Part shown: in pieces, positions 1-4,684 of the stretch | Position numbering within the stretch: position 1 is the stretch's first letter | Layout of the letters: each line of letters begins with the position of its first letter | Origin: Nitrospirota bacterium | Lineage (GTDB): Bacteria; Nitrospirota; UBA9217 | Reading direction: 5' to 3' | Assembly: GCA_017885365.1 (NCBI GenBank) | Contig: JAFNGD010000272.1 | Coordinates: 1-5,647, forward strand | DNA: 5,647 nt | Position numbers and translations under genes: made by a program | The notes under the pieces: model-generated | Told to the model about the DNA's origin: nothing | Database searches by the model: none | The model's input: only the letters and a program-made list of their open reading frames with translations

Positions 1-1128
1 CCGCTTGCCGCGGAACAGGGAGTCCTCGATCACCGTCGTTGCCGATACGCGGATGTACTCTTCCGTTCCGTTCACGATCCGGCCCGATTCCTCGTACCGG
101 TTTCCCCGGGGCACATAGACCATCTCCTTATGCGGAATGATACGCACGCCGATCTCGGCACCCTGTTCCCGGAAGAGCCGCTGCACGTCGAAGGTATCGT
201 AGAAGTCCTTTCCCTGTGAATCCTTCCCCGGACCGTGGGGATCGCGGCCGATGATGAAGTGGTTGGCGCCGTAATTCCGGTTGATGATGCCGTGCCACAG
301 CCCGGCCCGCGGCCCCGCCATGCGGACGGCGAGCGGGACTAGGTTCAGCAGCGTCCGCCCGGGGTCGTAATAGTTCTCGAACAGCGCCTCGTAGCACCGT
401 ACCCGCGTGTAGTGGTCCAGGTCGCTGTACCCGGTGACGCCGACGACGGGCTGGATAAGGAGCGAGCCGTCGATTTCCTCGACCGCCTCCTTGGTCAGCG
501 TCTCATGGGCCCGATGCATGGGATGCCGGGGCTGGTAAGCGACCACGTTTACCCGGCCCATGGCCTCGAGCGCGGCGCGGACCTCGGCCGGGGCGCTTCG
601 AAGCCCCCGAAAGTCGTTATGCCGCGGCAGGTTCAGTACGGTGAGCGGCCCGGCGAGATAATACCGGCCCCAGCTATGCATCTCCGAGACCAGCGGATGG
701 CGCGAATCCGTGGTGCCCAGCACTGCCGTACACTCCTCATCCAGGTTCCAGGCGAATATCTCGTCCAGCCGCATGATGGCCAGCATCTCGTTCGTGGGGC
801 TTCGCAGGACCAGTTCTTTGCCGATCGCCAGGCCGTCAACATTGTCCGCGGGCAGGGTGACGGGAATGGGCATGAGCGTGCCGTCGGCCAGCCGCATGTC
901 CCTGAGCACGGACCGATAGTCCTGCTCGCCCATGAACCGGTCCAGGGGGGAGAAGGCCCCTGTTGCCAGCAGCTCCAGATCGCATACTGACCGGGACGAT
1001 ATCTGGACGGATGGCAGGCGTTTCGCCTTCTGAATCAGGACATCGCGGCAGTCGTCGCGAATGACCAAGTTCACCAGCTTTCCGCCATAAGGCGAAATAA
1101 GCGTTTGCGGAAAAGGTCCTTTACTCAT
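1..1128 (-). CDS. sat: ATP sulfurylase (sulfate adenylyltransferase), C-terminus cut by window edge
   Basis: The enzyme makes adenosine 5'-phosphosulfate (APS) and pyrophosphate from ATP and sulfate, the first step of sulfate activation in the cytoplasm. The visible 376 codons have no stop. An N-terminal PUA-like region (about 1-160) includes LLATGAFSPLDRFMG (53-67) and MRLADGTLMPIPVTL (78-92). The catalytic domain follows, with the nucleotide-binding HxxH motif in QPRHPMHRAHE (199-209), a GRD loop GRDPHGPGKDSQGK (294-307), and VSATTV (361-366) where the family usually has ISGT. N-terminal style and the GPGKDSQGK stretch resemble the sulfurylase half of bifunctional Sat/APS kinase proteins, so a kinase domain may follow beyond the edge (inference). 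ATG at 1128 is supported by AAGGAG at 1137-1142, 8 bases upstream and inside the cysQ end. The start overlaps the cysQ stop, suggesting coupled translation. Oddities: His of GRDH is Pro here, and Asn of the usual RNPxHRAH is His. Confidence 0.93.
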   Translation of the reverse strand, partial: MSKGPFPQTLISPYGGKLVNLVIRDDCRDVLIQKAKRLPSVQISSRSVCDLELLATGAFSPLDRFMGEQDYRSVLRDMRLADGTLMPIPVTLPADNVDGLAIGKELVLRSPTNEMLAIMRLDEIFAWNLDEECTAVLGTTDSRHPLVSEMHSWGRYYLAGPLTVLNLPRHNDFRGLRSAPAEVRAALEAMGRVNVVAYQPRHPMHRAHETLTKEAVEEIDGSLLIQPVVGVTGYSDLDHYTRVRCYEALFENYYDPGRTLLNLVPLAVRMAGPRAGLWHGIINRNYGANHFIIGRDPHGPGKDSQGKDFYDTFDVQRLFREQGAEIGVRIIPHKEMVYVPRGNRYEESGRIVNGTEEYIRVSATTVIEDSLFRGKR

Positions 1129-1906
1129 GGTATCCACTCCTTATAGCGATAAAATGGGGATTCCTTAAATCAGCCTTGTTGTACCGGAGAGATCTGCTGG
1201 ATGCCGCATCCACCACCCTGCCTCCTGCCTCCTCTACGATCAGCTGTCCCGCGGCAGTGTCCCACTCCATGGTGGTCCCCAGGCGCGGATACAGGTCGGC
1301 GGCCCCTTCAGCCACAAAACAGAATTTCAGCGAGCTGCCGGCCGGGAGGAGCACCGGCGCGCAGCCCCTGGCCCGGAGCGCCTGGACGTACCAGTCGAAG
1401 TCCGGGGAAGCGTGGGAGCGGCTTCCCACGACGACACAGCCTTTTCGCTGCTGATCGAGGGGAAGCCGGACGGTCTCACCATGCGCCGTCCTGTATGCGC
1501 CCCCGCCCTTGACCGCGGTGTAGAGCAGGTCCTTTACCGGCACGTAGATGGCGCCCATGACCGGCACACCCTTGCTGATGAGGGCGACGTTTACTGTAAA
1601 TTCCCCGTTCCCGTTGATGAACTCCTTGGTCCCGTCCAACGGGTCCACGAGCCAGAAGGTCTCCCAGCGCCTTCGCTCGTCGTATTCGATGCTCTTCCCT
1701 TCCTCGCTCAGGACCGGGAAGGCATACTTCCGCTTCAGGGCGGCGGTCACGATATCGTGGGAAAGCCTGTCCGCTGCAGTCACCGGGCTCCTGTCTGCTT
1801 TATGTTCCACGCTCACCGCAGACTGGTATACGGTCAGGATCGCTTCTCCTGCCTTCCGCACCGCCTCCACGAGGACCGCAAGCATGTCCGCATCGTTTAC
1901 ATCCAT
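1121..1906 (-). CDS. cysQ: 3'(2'),5'-bisphosphate nucleotidase (PAP phosphatase), CysQ family
   Basis: CysQ hydrolyses 3'-phosphoadenosine 5'-phosphate (PAP), the inhibitory by-product of PAPS use, to AMP and phosphate. It belongs to the Mg-dependent, lithium-sensitive inositol monophosphatase superfamily. The 261-residue protein has the family's metal-binding elements in order: SEEGK (67-71), WLVDPLDGTKEF (85-96), and EWDTAAG (214-220). It also has the CysQ-typical GSSLKFCFVAEG (190-201) and a C-terminal NP.F motif. Length is normal for CysQ. The start at 1906 was chosen because GAAAGG (1913-1918) lies 6 bases upstream and the family N-terminus begins here. An in-frame ATG at 2056 would add 50 residues, read partly from a REP-like repeat and without family resemblance. 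The stop (TAA, 1121-1123) overlaps the sat start by 8 bases. Operon with sat, and divergent from a PAPS-using sulfotransferase, fit a PAP-clearing role. The family also contains inositol phosphatases, but the motif set favours CysQ. Confidence 0.92.
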   Translation of the reverse strand: MDVNDADMLAVLVEAVRKAGEAILTVYQSAVSVEHKADRSPVTAADRLSHDIVTAALKRKYAFPVLSEEGKSIEYDERRRWETFWLVDPLDGTKEFINGNGEFTVNVALISKGVPVMGAIYVPVKDLLYTAVKGGGAYRTAHGETVRLPLDQQRKGCVVVGSRSHASPDFDWYVQALRARGCAPVLLPAGSSLKFCFVAEGAADLYPRLGTTMEWDTAAGQLIVEEAGGRVVDAASSRSLRYNKADLRNPHFIAIRSGYHE

Positions 1907-1940
1907 ATCTAGCCTTTCGTTAGAAGCTCCCTGCAGCAAG

Positions 1941-1969
1941 ACTTCGACGAGCTCAGTCGAGTCGCTACG
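1941..1969. repeat. REP-like palindromic fragment in the cysQ leader
   Basis: The sequence holds TCGAC (1944-1948), a 7-base loop containing the palindrome GAGCTC, and GTCGA (1956-1960), a perfect 5-base stem. Read on the minus strand it would encode DSTELVEV. From memory, that peptide signature recurs in mis-annotated ORFs that cross dispersed REP-type elements in many bacterial genomes. The copy sits about 35 bases upstream of the cysQ start, inside the likely leader. Only one copy lies in this window, so repetition itself is not shown here. Confidence 0.4.
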
Positions 1970-2042
1970 GGGAATGCGCTCGCTCCTGGATTCATCACAA
2001 AGTATCAAATACCATGAAAACAATGATCTTATTTGGATTAAC

Positions 2043-2061
2043 ATTGCAGTATTCATACCAG
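2043..2061 (-). promoter_or_regulatory. Candidate sigma-54 promoter for cysQ-sat
   Basis: On the minus strand CTGGTATGAATACTGCAAT matches the -24/-12 pattern (YTGGCAYR-N4-TTGCA) with GG at 2059-2058 and GC at 2047-2046. Those are exactly 12 bases apart, the spacing sigma-54 requires. Mismatches are C to T in TGGC and T to C in TTGC. Transcription would begin near 2034, giving a leader of about 130 bases that contains the REP-like hairpin. The conserved core is weaker than in the plus-strand candidate. No convincing sigma-70 promoter was found for this operon. Confidence 0.35.
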
Positions 2062-2150
2062 ACTCGTCCTGGTCATTGCATACTGCGGCAAGACAATAAC
2101 TTCCGTCAGAATGTCGTTAAACTGCAATGAACAGAAAATATCGTTTGTCT

Positions 2151-2199
2151 CATTCATAAGAATGCCTCGCTGCCATTATCTCGTTCTTGAGAATGAATG
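2151..2199. promoter_or_regulatory. Paired inverted repeats, possible activator site
   Basis: CATTCAT (2151-2157) is repeated inverted as ATGAATG (2193-2199). The left copy is also part of a smaller palindrome, CATTC-ATAA-GAATG (2151-2164). The sites lie about 90-140 bases upstream of the minus-strand sigma-54 candidate, a usual distance for enhancer-binding activators. They lie about 200-250 bases upstream of the plus-strand one. No known regulator's consensus was recognised, so a regulatory role is inference. Confidence 0.25.
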
Positions 2200-2400
2200 A
2201 CGCCGTACAGAGCTCCCGTGCATACCGGCATCAATACCGCATTCATGTCTGGTTACCCCTGCGCTGCGCCAAGCGCGTGCAGGCGGTCGGGACAAATAGT
2301 CTTATATTTCGGCGGATTGCCAATCCTTCCGCTCCTTGCCCCGAAAAACGATTTACCGTTCATGATAAAAGTTAGGAGCAATAAATTACCCATTTGCGTT
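2200..2400. other. Intergenic stretch without a supported gene
   Basis: Short open frames cross this part (for example 2197-2475 and 2187-2375, plus strand). They lack a good ribosome binding site and give basic, low-complexity peptides without recognisable domains. The most structured piece is GGATT-GCC-AATCC (2314-2326), a perfect 5-base stem flanked by CGG and CCG that could extend it. It could be an operator upstream of the sulfotransferase promoter or the core of a dispersed hairpin repeat. Base composition becomes AT-richer from about 2340 toward the promoter. Confidence 0.4.
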
Positions 2401-2402
2401 GA

Positions 2403-2420
2403 TTGGCGGACGTCTTGCAT
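2403..2420 (+). promoter_or_regulatory. Candidate sigma-54 promoter for the sulfotransferase
   Basis: TTGGCGGACGTCTTGCAT carries TTGGC and TTGCAT with GG at 2405-2406 and GC at 2417-2418, exactly 12 bases apart. This is the -24/-12 arrangement; only the less conserved ACG positions deviate. Transcription would start near 2430, leaving a leader of about 70 bases before the ATG at 2501. A partial IHF-like match (2376-2388, CAA-N4-TTA core) lies just upstream, and an inverted repeat at 2314-2326 could be an activator site. Sigma-54 use would imply control by an enhancer-binding protein, not encoded here. Confidence 0.5.
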
Positions 2421-2500
2421 AAATACAAAGGCAACAGAAATATACCAAATCGTTCTCGTGCAGCGGAATGCTTGATTAGCATGAAAGGAGACCGTTCATT

Positions 2501-3589
2501 ATGGAGAACCAAACGATACCGCGGTGCGATGTCGCATCACGCACAAGACCAAGACCGGTGCTCATGATCCCGCTCCGGCGATGCGGCAGCCATGCTCTTC
2601 GGCTCAGGCTGAACTTCAATCCCGAGTTCTACGCGCCCTATCCACTGCATCTCGTCGACTTCATGCCCCTCGTGGAGCTCTACGGCGACCTGCGCGACGA
2701 TCGGGCCTATTTTCAGATGATCGTCGACGTCATCGGCCTTCAAACCGTGAGCATGGTGAAGTGGCCCGATGTGGTCTTCGATCCGGAAGAGATCTTCAGC
2801 GCCATCAAGAACGAGCAGAGGAGCGTGCACCGGGTGGTCTGGGAGCTGTTGTTCCAGTCCGGCGCGAAGCGAGGGGCCCGCGTCGTCATGGATAAATCGC
2901 TGGACAGCGTGCAGTACGCTGGTGAGCTGATGTCGCTTTTCGACGACCTCCTGTTCCTGAACGTGGTGCGCGATCCACGGGCCCAGATCAGCAGCATGAA
3001 CAAGGCCATCATCCACGATTTTGACACGCTCCTGAACGCCATGACCTGGGTGAAGGCCTACGAGGCGGGCAAAAAGCTTGCGGACACCTATCCCGAAAGG
3101 GTCCTGACCATCCGCTACGAGGACTTCGTAGCCAACCAGGAAACGGTGCTCAGGAAGATCTGTTCGTTCTTCGGCATCGAATATTTTCCGGCCATGCTCG
3201 ATATCTCTCGCTCCCACGAAGCCCGGAAGATTTCCGTCATGTCCGCACTGTGGGAATCCAATGCCAGGGCCCCCATTCCGGCGAACATCGACAAGTTCAA
3301 GAAGACCCTGTCCCTCGATGAGATCGCCGTCATCGAGACCCTGGCGGGCAAATTTATGGACTACTATGGATACGAGAAGCTCACCGCCGGCTCGGAGGTC
3401 ATAACCCCGGCGATGATCGCTGCAGCCAGGAAACGGAGCGAAGCGAACAAGCTGCAGGCATGGACTGATCTCAAGGAGAGCAATTACCATGATTATCAGC
3501 TGCGGAAATTCCGGGCGGACTACCTGCGCATGGTGCGTGATCGTCTTCTGGAGGCCGACTGGAGCAGCGTGGGCAGCCGGGTGGCATGA
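2501..3589 (+). CDS. PAPS-dependent sulfotransferase family protein
   Basis: The 362-residue protein is predicted to transfer a sulfonate group from PAPS to an unknown acceptor, releasing PAP. The 5'-phosphosulfate-binding loop is seen as PLRRCGSHALRL (24-35), matching the basic-x-G-S/T pattern. DKSLDSVQYA (131-140) corresponds to the (D/E)K(S/T) element after the first half of the fold. LFLNVVRDPRAQISS (151-165) is the 3'-phosphate-binding motif with the conserved Arg and Ser. IRYEDFVANQETVLRKIC (204-221) followed by FFGIEY is typical of the family's C-terminal half. A charged tail (about 300-362) extends past the core. There is no signal peptide or membrane segment, so it is probably cytoplasmic. 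AAAGGAG (2484-2490), 10 bases upstream, supports the ATG. It is divergent from cysQ-sat, which would supply PAPS and remove PAP. The acceptor (glycan, lipid, protein or small molecule) cannot be read from the sequence, and no polysaccharide genes are visible. Confidence 0.85.
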   Translation: MENQTIPRCDVASRTRPRPVLMIPLRRCGSHALRLRLNFNPEFYAPYPLHLVDFMPLVELYGDLRDDRAYFQMIVDVIGLQTVSMVKWPDVVFDPEEIFSAIKNEQRSVHRVVWELLFQSGAKRGARVVMDKSLDSVQYAGELMSLFDDLLFLNVVRDPRAQISSMNKAIIHDFDTLLNAMTWVKAYEAGKKLADTYPERVLTIRYEDFVANQETVLRKICSFFGIEYFPAMLDISRSHEARKISVMSALWESNARAPIPANIDKFKKTLSLDEIAVIETLAGKFMDYYGYEKLTAGSEVITPAMIAAARKRSEANKLQAWTDLKESNYHDYQLRKFRADYLRMVRDRLLEADWSSVGSRVA

Positions 3590-3619
3590 AACCGGGGCAG
3601 GATGATCAGAACGGACATA

Positions 3620-3712
3620 GGATGCAAAGCTTTGCGATCCTGGTGATCCTGAATCAGGTCTTGATCGTTCATTCTCTTGCTGAGAAGAACTTGATGCTTG
3701 AGGGACCAAGCA
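3620..3712. promoter_or_regulatory. Three short palindromes in the leader of the binding-protein gene
   Basis: The gap between the sulfotransferase stop and the next gene contains three palindromes. GGAT-GCAAAGCTTTGC-gATCC (3620-3640) is a 12-base perfect palindrome with flanking pairing after one bulge. CCTGA-A-TCAGG is at 3648-3658. TGCTTG-AGGGAC-CAAGCA (3695-3712) is a 6-base stem with a 6-base loop. None is followed by a T run, so they are not clear intrinsic terminators. They could be operators or leader hairpins. No confident -35/-10 promoter was identified in the gap. Confidence 0.3.
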
Positions 3713-3738
3713 ATTAACCATCAATAAGAGGAGGTTGT

Positions 3739-4602
3739 ATGAAAATGAGAATCATGAAGATGGTAATGACTGTTGTATTGGTTATCGTGACAGTCATCTC
3801 GTTCGGAGCGGGCGCGGCTTCCGCCGAGATAAAGTTCGGGGCGCTGCCGCGTCTCAGCGCGGCGGAACTGCAAACCATGTACGCCCCCCTCGCCGACTAT
3901 CTGGCCCGGGAAACGGGCGAAAAGGTGACCATCGTCATCCCCAAGGACTTCGATGCCTTCAAAGACGCGGTGAAGGCGGGGCATATGGACGTGGGGTTCG
4001 CAAATCCGCTCATCTATGTCCAGGCGAAAGAGAAGAGCAACATTGAGCCCCTCGCCCTGTCATCGGAGGTGAAGAGCGGCACCCGGTTCCGCGGGGTCAT
4101 CATTGTGCGGAAGGACAGCGGCATCAACAAGGTCCAGGACCTGAAGGGAAAGAAATTCATTTTCGTCGACAACGATTCGGCCGCGGGGTACATCTTCCAG
4201 ATGCTGCTCCTGAGCAAGGCGGGGTTCGACGTCAACAAGGATATCACCGTGCTCCCCTTTGGGAAGAAGCATGAGATCGTCACCACAGCGGTGTTCAACA
4301 AGACGGCCGATGCCGGCGGCATCCGGGAGGACGAGCTGGACAAGATGAAGGACAAACTGGACATCTCCCAGCTCAGGATCGTCGGATATACCGACTATTT
4401 CCCCAATTGGCCGTTCTTCGCCACGCCGAAGCTCAAGCCGGAGATGGCGGCGAAGATCAAGGCCGCTTTGCTCAAACTGAAGCCGAATGATCCGCAGAAC
4501 GAAAAGATCCTGGGTCCTGCCCGTCTCACGGGCTTTATCCCGATCACCGATAAGGAGTATGACGAGCTCCGCAAAGCGGCGAAAATCGCCGGGGCGCTCT
4601 AG
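3739..4602 (+). CDS. PhnD-like periplasmic substrate-binding protein (phosphate/phosphonate-type)
   Basis: The 287-residue protein matches the PhnD-like solute-binding family (Pfam PF12974 type), which captures phosphonate, phosphite, phosphate or other small anions in the periplasm. Residues 1-29 form a Sec signal peptide: basic start, hydrophobic core VVLVIVTVI, and cleavage after ASA-E; there is no lipobox Cys. Family hallmarks follow: YAPLADYLARETGEKV (48-63), AGHMDVGFANPLIYV (80-94), RGVIIVRKDSGI (118-129), DLKGKKFIFVDNDSAAGY (134-151), and the HE...AV...ADAGGI stretch (178-195). AGAGGAGG (3727-3734) precedes two in-frame ATGs, 3739 (4 bases away) and 3745 (10 bases away). Either could be used without changing the mature protein. 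The next gene is a chemoreceptor 78 bases downstream, with no permease or ATPase between. A sensing role is therefore plausible, but a transporter elsewhere cannot be excluded. The ligand is not assignable; the name of the family should not be taken as proof of phosphonate binding. Confidence 0.87.
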   Translation: MKMRIMKMVMTVVLVIVTVISFGAGAASAEIKFGALPRLSAAELQTMYAPLADYLARETGEKVTIVIPKDFDAFKDAVKAGHMDVGFANPLIYVQAKEKSNIEPLALSSEVKSGTRFRGVIIVRKDSGINKVQDLKGKKFIFVDNDSAAGYIFQMLLLSKAGFDVNKDITVLPFGKKHEIVTTAVFNKTADAGGIREDELDKMKDKLDISQLRIVGYTDYFPNWPFFATPKLKPEMAAKIKAALLKLKPNDPQNEKILGPARLTGFIPITDKEYDELRKAAKIAGAL

Positions 4603-4603
4603 G

Positions 4604-4684
4604 ATGGATATGAACCGCGTCACAACCAGGTCCCCGTTTTTTACGGACGGCGCCAGCGGCGCGTACGAGGAGATGATATCATGA
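4604..4684 (+). CDS. Possible 26-residue bridging ORF upstream of the chemoreceptor
   Basis: An ATG 1 base after the binding-protein stop opens a 26-codon frame ending in TGA. That TGA overlaps the chemoreceptor ATG as ATGA. There is no good ribosome binding site of its own, so translation would depend on reinitiation after the upstream stop. The peptide (MDMNRVTTRSPFFTDG...) has no recognised domain. The overlap may be chance, since the frame simply fills the 78-base gap. It could act as a coupling leader rather than make a functional peptide. Confidence 0.2.
   Translation: MDMNRVTTRSPFFTDGASGAYEEMIS
4650..4662 (+). other. Small GC-rich hairpin just before the chemoreceptor ribosome binding site
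   Basis: GCGCC-AGC-GGCGC forms a perfect 5-base stem ending 4 bases before GAGGAG (4667-4672). A weaker CCGT-T5-ACGG stem lies at 4634-4646. There is no T run after the GC-rich stem, so this is not an intrinsic terminator in the plus direction. It might separate expression of the two genes by stabilising the upstream message or affecting initiation; this is inference. Confidence 0.3.

Noticed and set aside
2033..2049. Plus-strand TTGGATTAACATTGCAG as another sigma-54 promoter
   Set aside because: GG and GC are 11 rather than 12 bases apart, and the site is more than 450 bases from the plus-strand gene.
1907..2056. N-terminal extension of the CysQ protein from an ATG at 2056
   Set aside because: The extra 50 residues show no family resemblance, partly read a REP-like repeat, and begin inside the candidate promoter. 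The ATG at 1906 has a well-spaced ribosome binding site.
2197..2475. 92-codon plus-strand frame in the divergent intergenic region
   Set aside because: It has no good ribosome binding site or recognisable domain, and it runs over the candidate sigma-54 promoter of the sulfotransferase.
2537..3724. 395-codon open frame on the minus strand opposite the sulfotransferase
   Set aside because: It mirrors the codon bias of the sulfotransferase, gives a His/Pro/Arg-rich protein without domains, and the plus-strand gene has clear motifs.
4634..4646. T6 run after the binding-protein gene as an intrinsic terminator
   Set aside because: No stable GC-rich stem precedes the T run; the GC-rich hairpin lies after it, so it does not form a terminator in the plus direction.
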